In this document: positions 1 through 6,886 of the stretch, one piece after another
Numbering within the stretch: the first letter of the stretch is position 1
Layout: every line of letters begins with the position of its first letter
Assembly: GCA_937930465.1 (NCBI GenBank)
Contig: CALGKV010000019.1
Span: 1-11,550, forward strand
Length of the DNA: 11,550 nucleotides
Reading direction: 5' to 3'
Source: Methanosuratincolales archaeon
Lineage (GTDB): Archaea; Thermoproteota; Methanomethylicia; Methanomethylicales; Methanomethylicaceae
Made by a program: the position numbers and the translations under genes
The notes under the pieces: model-generated
The model's database searches: none
What the model saw: the letters and a program-made list of their open reading frames with translations, nothing else
What the model was told of the DNA's origin: nothing

Positions 1-1
1 C

Positions 2-1372
2 ACGATTTCCGCCTTGGGGGGCTTCCGCGAAGTCGGTAGGCAGGCAATCTTCGTCCAGACCCTTGAGAGCAGGATCCTCATAGACTGCGGCGTGAGGCCA
101 GGCGCACAGTCCGCATTCGACGAGTTCCCGCGCCTCGATTTTGGGGACTTTAGGGTTGAGGACCTTGATGCTGTGGTTGTGACCCATGCCCACCTTGACC
201 ACTGCGCACTGGTGCCGCTCCTATTCAAGTACGGCTATGCCGGTCCTGTCTACTGCACCAAACCGACAAGAAGCCTGATGACGCTCCTGCAGCTCGACTA
301 TCTTGATGTCGCTGTCAAAGAGGGGCGCCCCGTCCCCTATGGGCTGAAGGACGTAAAGAAGGAGCTATTCCACACCATATCCCTAGATTACGGCGAGGTG
401 ACCGACATCGCCCCTGACGTGCGTTTGACGCTTCACAATGCGGGGCACATACTGGGGTCTGCAATGGTCCACCTGCACATAGGGGAGGGGCTGCACAACA
501 TAGTCTACACCGGGGACTTCAAGTATGCAAAGACAAGGCTCCTCGAGCAGGCGACTTGCCAGTTCCCGAGGGCAGAGACGCTGATAATGGAGAGTACCTA
601 CGGCGCCCCCAATGACGTCGTGCCATCCAGGGAAGATACTGAGCGGCAGTTCCTCGAAATAGTGAAGCACACTATAAGCAATGGTGGGAAGGTGCTGATA
701 CCGATACTCGCAGTCGGTAGGGCGCAGGAGATTATGCTGGTCCTGGACGAGGCTCTGAAGGCGGGCTTCATACCTCAGGTCCCAATCTACATCGAGGGGA
801 TGCTTCAAGAGGTCACAGCAATACACACTGCTTACCCGGAGGAGCTTGCAAGGGATCTTAAGAACAAGATCTTCCACAAGGGGGAGAACCCGTTCCTGTC
901 GGAGCACTTCATCAGCGTTGATGACAGGAGCGCAAGACCAGACATAGCAGAGGGAAAACCATCGATTATTATGGCGACCTCAGGCATGCTCACGGGGGGA
1001 CCCGCTCTCGAGTACTTCAAGCTTCTGGCGCCAGACCCAAAGAATACAATGATGTTCGTTAACTACCAGATAGAGGGGACTCTCGGGAGGTCTGTCCTGC
1101 GCGGGCTACGCGAGATACCGCTGAGCGACCCCTCCGGTAAGATAGAGGTCGTACAGGTCAAGATGGGCGTAGAGTCCGTTGACGGATTCTCAGGTCACAG
1201 CGACCGGAAGCAGCTGCTCAGGTTCGTCAGCAACCTTTCCCCTCGGCCCAAGCAGGTATTCATGGTTCACGGCGAGGAGAGCAAATGCCTTAGCATGGCA
1301 GACGCTGTCAGGCGTTTCTTCAAGGTAGACGCAACCGCCCCCAGCATAGGAGACAGGATGAGAGTTAAATAG
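2..1372 (+). CDS. aCPSF1/FttA-type beta-CASP ribonuclease, 5'-truncated by the window edge
   Basis: This is the catalytic part of the archaeal CPSF73-like RNase that cuts pre-mRNA 3' ends and promotes transcription termination. The frame is open to the left edge (TISALGGFREVGR...), so the TTG at 14 is not the real start; the family has about 180 N-terminal residues with KH RNA-binding domains that lie outside the window. Counting from the codon at base 14, the metallo-beta-lactamase zinc motif THAHLDH is at 57-63, the next zinc histidine at H145 (HNAGHILGSA), and the bridging aspartate D168 in YTGDFKY. The beta-CASP part has MESTYG at 192-197, ATSGMLTGGP at 321-330, SGHSD at 394-398 and a C-terminal VHGEE with H419. 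All metal ligands I can check are present, so the enzyme should be active. It faces the PUA gene with a 42-base gap. The call is firm; only the upstream KH region is unseen. Confidence 0.95.
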   Translation, partial: TISALGGFREVGRQAIFVQTLESRILIDCGVRPGAQSAFDEFPRLDFGDFRVEDLDAVVVTHAHLDHCALVPLLFKYGYAGPVYCTKPTRSLMTLLQLDYLDVAVKEGRPVPYGLKDVKKELFHTISLDYGEVTDIAPDVRLTLHNAGHILGSAMVHLHIGEGLHNIVYTGDFKYAKTRLLEQATCQFPRAETLIMESTYGAPNDVVPSREDTERQFLEIVKHTISNGGKVLIPILAVGRAQEIMLVLDEALKAGFIPQVPIYIEGMLQEVTAIHTAYPEELARDLKNKIFHKGENPFLSEHFISVDDRSARPDIAEGKPSIIMATSGMLTGGPALEYFKLLAPDPKNTMMFVNYQIEGTLGRSVLRGLREIPLSDPSGKIEVVQVKMGVESVDGFSGHSDRKQLLRFVSNLSPRPKQVFMVHGEESKCLSMADAVRRFFKVDATAPSIGDRMRVK

Positions 1373-1379
1373 AGGGGTG

Positions 1380-1400
1380 CGCCAGTCCACTCGCCTGGCG
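1380..1400. terminator. Hairpin between convergent genes
   Basis: CGCCAG at 1380-1385 and CTGGCG at 1395-1400 are a perfect 6-bp inverted repeat around a 9-nt loop. It lies in the 42-base gap between the aCPSF1 stop and the PUA gene stop. It has no adjoining T-run, so it may be a bidirectional 3'-end or RNA-stability structure rather than a classical U-tract terminator. Function is inferred from position. Confidence 0.4.
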
Positions 1401-1414
1401 AATGCCCGAACCAA

Positions 1415-1912
1415 TCATATCCTGAGCATGTTCTTCCAGATCTCGTCCCCGACGTGGTGGACATTCCTAACTGCCTTTCCCCTCTCCCTGTTCAAGATCT
1501 TCTCCCTCTCCATGGCGAGCACCCCCACAGCCAAGATCTTGTTATGCCTCTCGTCTGAAACTGCTACAATGTCGCCTGGTTTAACCCCCTCGGGCACTGA
1601 TCTTATGCCGGGCGCCATGACGTCAGCACCGTTGCAAATATGCGGTACAGCACCCATGTCGACGACGATCCTCGGTATACCTGAGAGCACCTCCTCAGTT
1701 GCCGTGAGGGCAGGCATCAGCTTCCCCTCCAGCTCGATTAGCACCGGCTTCTTTTCCTGTAGGTAGACTCTCTCGCCGCTGTTCAGCTCGACCACCTCGA
1801 GGGGCTTCTTCCTGTCGATCATCTCAGCCAGCTTGGGGGAAATGCTGCTGGTCCTCTCGAGGATCTCCTTCATCTCCTTTGTGCTTACTGGGTGACGCTT
1901 CTTTACCAGCAA
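1415..1912 (-). CDS. PUA-domain RNA-binding protein, archaeal MCT-1-like
   Basis: The 165-residue protein has a basic helical N-terminal part (about 1-40) and a C-terminal PUA domain (about 80-157, RIVVDMGAVPHICNGADVMA followed by the glycine-rich strand region PEGVKPGDIVAV). The layout matches the archaeal relatives of eukaryotic MCT-1, proteins thought to act in translation or RNA modification by binding structured RNA. The proposed start is TTG at 1912: a GGAG (complement of 1922-1925) lies 9 bases upstream, and a TATA-like TTATTTAA (complement of 1933-1940) is centred about 25 bases upstream, so the transcript would be nearly leaderless. The ATG nine bases further upstream is in a frame that stops at once. 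The gene is convergent with aCPSF1 and divergent from lsm. Family call is good; the molecular role is unknown. Confidence 0.85.
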   Translation of the reverse strand: MLVKKRHPVSTKEMKEILERTSSISPKLAEMIDRKKPLEVVELNSGERVYLQEKKPVLIELEGKLMPALTATEEVLSGIPRIVVDMGAVPHICNGADVMAPGIRSVPEGVKPGDIVAVSDERHNKILAVGVLAMEREKILNRERGKAVRNVHHVGDEIWKNMLRI

Positions 1913-1920
1913 AATCCCAT

Positions 1921-1993
1921 TCTCCGATAAACTTAAATAACGTTTTCAATACACTCCCAGAATGCTAATTAACCTTTACGGCTGGAATCCATT
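1921..1993. promoter_or_regulatory. Divergent promoter region, PUA gene / lsm-rpl37e
   Basis: The intergenic stretch has one clear A+T-rich TATA-like block, ACTTAAATAA at 1931-1940. Read leftward, its centre is about 25 bases from the PUA gene start. Read rightward it would place a start site near 1963, leaving a leader of about 30 bases before the lsm ATG. A second weaker box, TTAACCTTTA at 1969-1978, is too close to the lsm ATG to be its main TATA element. Promoter use is inferred. Confidence 0.5.
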
Positions 1994-2224
1994 ATGAGTG
2001 AAATTGGCGCAACAGAAATGCTGAGCGAGTCTCTCGGTTCCTTTGTCCTGGTAAAGCTCAAGGGAGGCAGGGAAGTCCGGGGCTTGATGAGGAGCTTTGA
2101 CCAACACCTGAACTTAGTCCTTGAGAATGCCGAGGAGCTCTTCCCCGACAAAGAGCCGAAGAAGCTCGGTGCGATCATAGTTAGGGGCGACAATGTGGTT
2201 ATCGTTTCGCCCTCCCCGAGGTGA
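1994..2224 (+). CDS. Sm-like archaeal protein (SmAP/LSm)
   Basis: The 76-residue protein is the usual length for a single Sm fold. Sm1 spans about 15-48, with the RNA-contacting pattern D36-x-H38-x-N40 in SFDQHLNLVLENAEE. Sm2 is about 57-70 with R64-G65-D66 in GAIIVRGDNVVIV. Family members form heptameric rings that bind U-rich single-stranded RNA. The start ATG lacks a strong Shine-Dalgarno. The stop codon is embedded in a strong ribosome-binding site for the next gene, so the two are an operon with probable translational coupling. The lsm-rpl37e pairing is a common archaeal arrangement. Confidence 0.95.
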   Translation: MSEIGATEMLSESLGSFVLVKLKGGREVRGLMRSFDQHLNLVLENAEELFPDKEPKKLGAIIVRGDNVVIVSPSPR

Positions 2225-2229
2225 GTCGA

Positions 2230-2373
2230 ATGAAGGGCACGACCTCATTCGGTAGGAGAAACAGGGGCAAAACCCACGTTTCATGCAGGCGCTGCGGCAG
2301 GCACTCCTTCAATGTAAGGGACAAGTTCTGCTCAGCCTGTGGATTCGGCAAGACTCCAAAGATGAGAAATTAG
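2230..2373 (+). CDS. rpl37e: Large-subunit ribosomal protein eL37
   Basis: This 47-residue gene reads MKGTTSFGRRNRGKTHVSCR and on to ...GKTPKMRN before TAG. It is a basic protein with one zinc ribbon, C19-x2-C22 (CRRC) and C34-x2-C37 (CSAC), and the eL37 signature GTTSFGRRNRGKTH at the N-terminus. It is at the short end for the family, because the C-terminal tail after the second CxxC pair is brief. A strong Shine-Dalgarno GAGGTGA at 2218-2224 overlaps the lsm stop and lies 5 bases before the ATG, so translation is likely coupled to lsm. It belongs to the 60S-like large subunit and binds 23S rRNA. Confidence 0.93.
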   Translation: MKGTTSFGRRNRGKTHVSCRRCGRHSFNVRDKFCSACGFGKTPKMRN

Positions 2374-2422
2374 TCTAGACTCAGTACTAGCAATAACAAA
2401 GGCAGATCTTGTACTGCAGTCT

Positions 2423-2451
2423 TGCCTCTCGTATAGGCATCTTTTTATTTT
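2423..2451 (+). terminator. Hairpin plus T-tract after the lsm-rpl37e operon
   Basis: TGCCT (2423-2427) and AGGCA (2435-2439) form a 5-bp stem with a 7-nt loop, followed at 2442-2451 by a T-rich run interrupted by one A. It lies about 50 bases past the eL37 stop. In archaea the U-tract alone can terminate transcription, so the hairpin may be incidental. Confidence 0.45.
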
Positions 2452-2570
2452 GATCCTTGTCTCAATGCAAAACTAATCTGGGCCGACACGCTTCCGAAAG
2501 AAATCGGAATTCAGCACATAGCGCTAAAGATATCTGCAAGCTCCGAGAGTTCAGTTCCTGAGGTGGAATT

Positions 2571-2831
2571 ATGGCTGAAATGCCAAAAGAAGAGAAGCTC
2601 CCTACCAACGAGATGATCAAAGTCATAGAGTACATTACAATATCCAAGACCGACAGCTGGTGGACTGCAGTCGTCCTTGCAGGCGAAGGGAACAGAAAGC
2701 ACGTGATGCTTTACATGTGGAACAAAAAGGGCGACCGGTGGTCTAGGAGGCAGAAGTTCACGATAGGCAGGAAAAGCGACTGGCCAAAATACCGGGAAGC
2801 GATCGAGAAGCTCATCGAGAAAGCGGACTAA
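2571..2831 (+). CDS. Small conserved-looking archaeal protein of unknown function (possibly PC4/whirly-like)
   Basis: I cannot name the family of this 86-residue protein. It has a charged N-terminus, a run of likely beta-strands from about 15 to 66 (IKVIEYITIS, WWTAVVLAG, HVMLYMWNKKGDRWSRR, QKFTIGRK) and a C-terminal helix (SDWPKYREAIEKLIEKA, about 69-85). It is rich in Trp, Lys and Arg, which suits nucleic-acid binding. The strand pattern ending in 'FTI...W....EAI..LI' resembles the single-stranded-DNA-binding PC4 fold; this is an inference from pattern only. The start is supported by the Shine-Dalgarno GAGGTG at 2560-2565, five bases before the ATG, and a weak TATA-like AAAGATAT at 2526-2533. 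It is monocistronic, ending just before the tRNA-Ala promoter. Confidence 0.75.
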   Translation: MAEMPKEEKLPTNEMIKVIEYITISKTDSWWTAVVLAGEGNRKHVMLYMWNKKGDRWSRRQKFTIGRKSDWPKYREAIEKLIEKAD

Positions 2832-2843
2832 CCGCCAATAACC

Positions 2844-2851
2844 TTTTTTAA
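2844..2851 (+). promoter_or_regulatory. TATA-like box of the tRNA-Ala gene (and U-tract after the upstream gene)
   Basis: TTTTTTAA is centred about 30 bases before the mature 5' end of the tRNA, the same spacing as the box before tRNA-Glu at 10149-10157. The T6 run also lies 13 bases past the stop of the upstream gene and could end its transcript. Confidence 0.5.
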
Positions 2852-2877
2852 CCCCCTCATATTGTCTAATGCACTGT

Positions 2878-2985
2878 GGGCCGGTAGCTCAGCCTGGAAG
2901 AGCGCCCGCTTGGCAATGCGGGATCGCGAGCCCTTCCGCACCAAAGTGCGGGAGGCCACGGGTTCAAATCCCGTCCGGTCCACCA
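2878..2985 (+). tRNA. tRNA-Ala(GGC) with a 31-nt archaeal intron and encoded CCA
   Basis: The acceptor stem pairs GGGCCGG (2878-2884) with CCGGTCC (2975-2981), including the alanine identity pair G3:U70. The D arm is GCTC/GAGC, the T arm ACGGG-TTCAAAT-CCCGT (2958-2974), the discriminator A2982 and CCA 2983-2985. The anticodon arm is interrupted. The outer helix is CCCGC (2905-2909) with GCGGG (2948-2952), and the central 4-bp helix is TTGG (2910-2913) with CCAA (2941-2944). The bulges are CAA (2914-2916) and AGT (2945-2947), and the inner helix is TGCGG/CCGCA. This is a canonical BHB motif. Cutting after the second base of each bulge removes 2916-2946 and leaves a 7-base loop TTGGCAT with anticodon GGC (2912-2914). 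The intron sits at the usual position 37/38. Confidence 0.95.
2916..2946 (+). other. tRNA-Ala intron (31 nt, BHB)
   Basis: These bases are removed by the archaeal tRNA splicing endonuclease as predicted from the bulge-helix-bulge structure described for the tRNA. The intron carries a second copy of the 3' anticodon-stem sequence (TGCGGGA at 2917-2923, repeated at 2947-2953), so an unspliced reading with a long variable arm looks superficially possible. Confidence 0.9.
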
Positions 2986-3177
2986 ATCAAGCAAACATTC
3001 TCTTATTCTAAAATCGTCTTTACTACCTGCAGGGCACCCTTCTTGATGTCAAACGCAACCCCATTATTCAACCCGTTCCAAAATGTCAACTATTCAGACA
3101 AAAATCCCCCTTATATCAAAAATAATCACAAAATAAGACAAAATTTTTTTTAAGCTAAAAAGGAAAAAAATGTTGGC
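2986..3177 (+). promoter_or_regulatory. A+T-rich leader before the histidine kinase gene
   Basis: This 192-base gap has no gene that I can support. Its second half is very A+T-rich. TATA-like candidates are TTATATC near 3111-3117 and the T8 run followed by AAG at 3144-3153, the latter about 27 bases before the kinase ATG and so consistent with a near-leaderless transcript. The short word AGACAAAA occurs twice (from 3097 and from 3137). A weak AGGA at 3161-3164 is the only Shine-Dalgarno-like sequence. Confidence 0.35.
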
Positions 3178-5616
3178 ATGTGCGCACCCACACCTTATGG
3201 AGACCAATCAAAAGCACTTGATTTGTTTTCATTGGTGGCATCAATCACTGAAAAAATTCACTTAGCTGATAGTTTTGGAGGCATCTGCCTTCAAATTAGC
3301 GAAGAATTCTCGAAAATAGGAGACTTATTTGCAATAACCTACTTCAAATCCTCGCAGGCTCTTAGCCTCCTAACAAAATCCCGGAACCTTATTCTCGATT
3401 CTGTCGAATTTTCGCATGAAGTTCCGCTCCATACAATAGGCAGTACGATATCCAAAACCATTTTTGATGGAGAAACCCAGGTGATTTCTTTGCTTGTAGC
3501 ACTCAAAGAACTTAAATGCTCCATTAGCTCAGTTTTAGGACAAACACTTGGAATTGAAGGTTACGACGCGATAATTGCGCCGTTGAAAGATGGCTCCGAA
3601 ATCATAGGCGCGTTAATAGTGGGGGGAAATGGACTCGCTAATTGGGCAAGGGTTCCCGTAGAGCAGATTTCGAGAATAGCCTCGATGCGCCTGGAGCTCT
3701 TGAGTAACCTTCCCGGCGAGGTCCGAAAAGAATCGGTAGATCAAAGGGCGCTGTTCTTAAGGAGGCTTATGGAAACTGTCCCGAGTGCGGTCTTCTACAA
3801 AAACAAAGATATGCGTTTTGAGGACTGCAACAGCGAATTCCAAGCCGTAGTGGGTCTTCCGAGAGAAGCCATAATCGGCAAGACGGTGGAGGAGGTCCTC
3901 CCAGATAATGCCTTTTTCATAAGAAGAAAGGATGAGGAGCTATTCTCGAATGGCGGCATCCAGAGCTACACGCTAAAGATAAAGGGTGGCAATGAATCGA
4001 AGACCTTCCTAGTTCGGAAATCGGCAGTCCTTGATCCTGAACGCCAACTGCTTGGAGTTCTGGGAGTTATGACCGATATCTCTGAACTAATTAAGACCGA
4101 GCGCTTCATGAGCGCGGTATTAGACTCGATCCCTGACCCTGTTTTCGTTTTAGACAAGGAAAGGCGCGTCATTGCATGGAACAGAGCAATCGAAGATTTG
4201 ACTGGCTTACCGAAGGATTCGATCATCGGAAAAGGGAGATACGAATATGCGATACCTTTCTATGGAGAACGCCGCCCTCTCCTTCTGGATCTACTTTTCG
4301 AGAGTGATGATAGACACGAAAAGTCGTATGCGCATTTCGAGAGGGCAAAGCAGAGTGCTGTTGCTGAGGGCTATGTCAACTCCAAACACGGCAGGATATA
4401 TGTTATAGGCCACGCCAGCCTGATCTACGATTCCGATGGCCACCTTCTAGGCGGGATTGAGACATTCAAAGATATCACGAAACACAAGGAAACCGAAGAG
4501 GCGCTGAAACAGAGCGAGGAGAGATACAGGATGATAATGGATGACCTCGCCGAGGCAGTGGTCAGGTTCAAACCGGACGGGCAGATCACATTCGTAAACA
4601 AGACCTTTGAACAAATGACAGGGGCCGCAAAGGATTCCCTTTTAGGAAAGAACGTCTTTGACCTGATGTCTGAAGTGGATCGCAGAGAAGCTGCTACTTT
4701 GATGCATAAATTAAGCGAAAATCCGATTGCCGCCTTCACGACTAGGGAAGTAAAAACCGGCGGCAGAGTGTCGTGGATTATGTGGGTTGGGAGGGCGATA
4801 CGTGATTCAGGCGGTCGGATAGTCGAGTTCCAAGCAGCAGGGAGGGACATAACTGAGATGAAGCGCGTCGAGGAGGGGTTGCAGCATTTAGTCGAGGAGA
4901 AGAGTAAAGCCCTCCAGGAAGCAGAGAGGTTGGCTACTATAGGCCAGATAGCGGCTTCTGTGGGGCATGACTTGAGGGCTCCATTGCAGTCAATAATCAA
5001 CAACACTTACCTGCTGGGAATGGCTGCCTCTGACCAGAGGATCCCAGTTGAATGCTCTTCCGAGATCCGTGACCTGCTGAAAAAGATAGCGCGCCAGGTA
5101 GCCTACATGAAAGGCATAATCAGCGATATCAGGGACTTTTCGAGGAATCTGATCCTAGAAACTCAGCCCGTTCAAATCTCAAGTTTAGTTAACGAGGCTA
5201 TGTCACTGGTCGCTCTTCCTGACAACATCCGTCTTTCACTAAATTTAGACGCTCGCGATCCCGTGACAGTCGACAAAAACATGTTCACAAGGGTGCTTGT
5301 GAACCTCATCACAAACGCGATCCAGGCGATGCCAGAAGGGGGGGGGGAAATCCAGATCAATGCCCTTGATTGTGGCGGATGGGTTTCGCTCGAGGTGAAG
5401 GACGCTGGCATCGGCATTCCGGAGGAAAATCTGCAAAGGCTCTTCACCCCGCTCTTCACCACTAACTCAAAGGGCTCTGGGCTTGGCTTGGCTATATGCA
5501 AACGAATCGTTGAGGCACATGGCGGAAAGATCAAGGTCGAGAGCGAAGTCGGGAAGGGGACCTCATTCATCATTGAAATGCCTAAATGTGACCAAAATCG
5601 GAAATCAGTGCTTTAG
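3178..5616 (+). CDS. Soluble GAF-PAS-PAS-PAS sensor histidine kinase
   Basis: The 812-residue protein senses with four N-terminal modules and signals by autophosphorylation. A GAF-like domain covers about 15-175, PAS1 about 193-305, PAS2 about 309-435 (of the type with PFYGERRPLLLDLL at 361-374) and PAS3 about 446-562. A helical linker (563-590) leads to the HisKA H-box VGHDLRAPLQS, with phospho-accepting H597. The HATPase_c domain has the N-box N709/N713 (NLITNAIQAM), G1 box DAGIGI (742-747), F-box region RLFTPLFTT and G2 box GSGLGL (766-771). All catalytic motifs are intact. I see no transmembrane segment, so it is probably cytoplasmic. No response regulator lies nearby: it is an orphan kinase whose ligand and partner are unknown. 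A G10 run at 5338-5347 encodes Gly721-Gly723 between the N and G1 boxes. The ATG at 3178 is the only good start in frame. Confidence 0.92.
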   Translation: MCAPTPYGDQSKALDLFSLVASITEKIHLADSFGGICLQISEEFSKIGDLFAITYFKSSQALSLLTKSRNLILDSVEFSHEVPLHTIGSTISKTIFDGETQVISLLVALKELKCSISSVLGQTLGIEGYDAIIAPLKDGSEIIGALIVGGNGLANWARVPVEQISRIASMRLELLSNLPGEVRKESVDQRALFLRRLMETVPSAVFYKNKDMRFEDCNSEFQAVVGLPREAIIGKTVEEVLPDNAFFIRRKDEELFSNGGIQSYTLKIKGGNESKTFLVRKSAVLDPERQLLGVLGVMTDISELIKTERFMSAVLDSIPDPVFVLDKERRVIAWNRAIEDLTGLPKDSIIGKGRYEYAIPFYGERRPLLLDLLFESDDRHEKSYAHFERAKQSAVAEGYVNSKHGRIYVIGHASLIYDSDGHLLGGIETFKDITKHKETEEALKQSEERYRMIMDDLAEAVVRFKPDGQITFVNKTFEQMTGAAKDSLLGKNVFDLMSEVDRREAATLMHKLSENPIAAFTTREVKTGGRVSWIMWVGRAIRDSGGRIVEFQAAGRDITEMKRVEEGLQHLVEEKSKALQEAERLATIGQIAASVGHDLRAPLQSIINNTYLLGMAASDQRIPVECSSEIRDLLKKIARQVAYMKGIISDIRDFSRNLILETQPVQISSLVNEAMSLVALPDNIRLSLNLDARDPVTVDKNMFTRVLVNLITNAIQAMPEGGGEIQINALDCGGWVSLEVKDAGIGIPEENLQRLFTPLFTTNSKGSGLGLAICKRIVEAHGGKIKVESEVGKGTSFIIEMPKCDQNRKSVL
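5338..5347 (+). repeat. G10 mononucleotide tract inside the kinase ATPase domain
   Basis: Ten consecutive G bases encode three glycines and the first base of the following Glu codon. A gain or loss of one base would shift the frame before the G1 and G2 ATP-binding boxes and inactivate the kinase. Confidence 0.85.
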
Positions 5617-5771
5617 GTGGGCAAGCAATAAACGTACTGCAAGTCAGGGATCAAAACGATAGAAATTTTGCTGTGACCTTTGAAGATCATGCTTGAGTCA
5701 TTCTGCATAATTTCCAGCCGAACCATTCCACTCAAATGCAAACCTCCATAGCACGCCAGAGTGCCTAGCCT
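5617..5771. other. Gap between convergent genes
   Basis: No gene can be supported in these 155 bases, which separate the 3' ends of the kinase and Trx-CcdA genes. A small imperfect hairpin (GCAC 5751-5754, GTGC 5761-5764) lies just past the Trx-CcdA stop; it is too weak to call a terminator. Confidence 0.5.
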
Positions 5772-6824
5772 TCACATAAGCAATATGATTATTCCGACAG
5801 CAAACATAATTGCGGCAGAAACTATCCTTATGTACTTCTTTGGTACCCTTGGCGCTATCCCCATGCCCCATAGTAGAAGTACTGCTACCAGGGGGAGCAC
5901 GAATATGAGGTTGTAAAAGAGCAAGTATGCGAGCGCTTCTTCATTCCCAACTCTGTACTGCGTCATCAAGGCAAGCGCTAAGAAATATGGTCCTCCTGTG
6001 CAAGGGAGCTCGATCGCGGAGATGGCAGATCCAGCAATGAACGCCAATGGTACTGTTGTGGATTTGTTGATCAGCTTTTTTATGACAGGTCTGCTTTGGG
6101 CTGGTATCTTTGAGAAGAGTGTGTAAAAGGCGAGAAGGATTGCTGCCCCGCCTATTATCTTGTTTAAATATGTCGGCATCTCAAACTGCTGGAAAACAGT
6201 GAAGATCCCAAGCCCAATAACCAAGTAGACTGTGAAGTTGCCCGCTATGTACGCCCCGCCTATCCTCCAAATTCCTGCCGTGGAGGCCCCGATCGCTGCA
6301 GCAAGGAGGAGCATCACTGCGATAGCGCATGGGTTCATCGAGTCGGCTAAGGCCATCCCTGCTATTATTGCAATTGGCGGTTTTTCAGGCTGCTGCTCGT
6401 CTTCGGGATAGGGCGGAACTGTGGAGTTCGGAGAGGGGCAAATCCATCCAGTCTTGTTCTCCAGCAGGGGCTCCAGCATAGATGGGATGTCCGTGCCGCC
6501 GAGAACATCATTCCCGATGAACACAACAGGCCATCTATAGGTGCCTATGTTGTGGGATTTGTAGAACTCGATTAGAAGATTGTAGTTAGTCTTGTTCCCT
6601 ATCTCAAATCGGACGACCTCGAGCAGCGGGTATTGCGCCTCTATGCTCTTTATGTAATCGTTAGCCACCATGCAGCTGTGGCAGTTTTTCGTGTAGAAGA
6701 AATAGATGCACTGATTGACGTCTTTCGCGTCTACCGAAGAATTCACACTCCCGACGGATGATGCCCCCAGGATGAATACTGCTGCGGCAAGAATCAATGC
6801 CAAGGCTTTTTTAGTGCCACACAT
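5772..6824 (-). CDS. Thioredoxin-like domain fused to a CcdA/DsbD-type membrane electron carrier
   Basis: This 350-residue protein would pass reducing power across the membrane to an extracytoplasmic thioredoxin-like domain. Residues 1-28 are a signal peptide or anchor (KK then a long hydrophobic stretch). Residues 36-125 look like a thioredoxin fold with the redox pair C48-H-S-C51 and the cis-proline P99 in YRWPVVFIGND. After a Pro-rich linker (131-150), six or so hydrophobic segments follow (about 151-178, 187-212, 221-238, 258-285, 296-320, 330-350). The paired membrane cysteines of the DsbD/CcdA family are visible as MNPCA (C166) and ELPCTGGP (C275). C129 in the linker is extra. The order is thioredoxin first, then CcdA, in one chain. 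The ATG is supported by the signal peptide. A GGAG directly abuts it, too close for a normal Shine-Dalgarno, while ATATAT (complement of 6863-6868) lies about 42 bases upstream. The substrate is unknown; no cytochrome c gene is in view. Confidence 0.88.
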   Translation of the reverse strand: MCGTKKALALILAAAVFILGASSVGSVNSSVDAKDVNQCIYFFYTKNCHSCMVANDYIKSIEAQYPLLEVVRFEIGNKTNYNLLIEFYKSHNIGTYRWPVVFIGNDVLGGTDIPSMLEPLLENKTGWICPSPNSTVPPYPEDEQQPEKPPIAIIAGMALADSMNPCAIAVMLLLAAAIGASTAGIWRIGGAYIAGNFTVYLVIGLGIFTVFQQFEMPTYLNKIIGGAAILLAFYTLFSKIPAQSRPVIKKLINKSTTVPLAFIAGSAISAIELPCTGGPYFLALALMTQYRVGNEEALAYLLFYNLIFVLPLVAVLLLWGMGIAPRVPKKYIRIVSAAIMFAVGIIILLM

Positions 6825-6886
6825 CTCCGGTCATTCCATTTTTTTCTTGATGCATATGGTGGATATATGTGCTCCCACCCATCGCC
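6825..6886 (-). promoter_or_regulatory. Short gap with a TATA-like box before the Trx-CcdA gene
   Basis: The 62 bases between the helicase stop and the Trx-CcdA start hold two A+T-rich boxes, ATATAT at 6863-6868 and CATATG at 6853-6858, suggesting that Trx-CcdA may have its own promoter in addition to read-through from the helicase gene. The assignment is by position and composition only. Confidence 0.4.

Noticed and set aside
383..907. 174-residue minus-strand open frame
   Set aside because: It is antisense to the aCPSF1 catalytic region, whose plus-strand motifs are fully conserved.
2878..2985. tRNA with long variable arm (Leu/Ser type) or tRNA-Cys(GCA)
   Set aside because: The anticodon loop would have 8 bases and the variable arm no proper stem; the BHB intron solution gives a standard tRNA-Ala(GGC) with G3:U70.
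2869..3153. 94-residue open frame on the plus strand across the tRNA-Ala gene
   Set aside because: It overlaps the whole tRNA gene and then runs through a low-complexity A+T-rich leader; no ribosome-binding site and no protein-like pattern.
4425..5006. 193-residue minus-strand open frame
   Set aside because: It is antisense to the PAS3 and H-box region of the intact histidine kinase; composition is that of a shadow frame.
5751..5764. Terminator hairpin after the Trx-CcdA gene
   Set aside because: The stem is only 4 bp and no T-tract follows in the direction of transcription.
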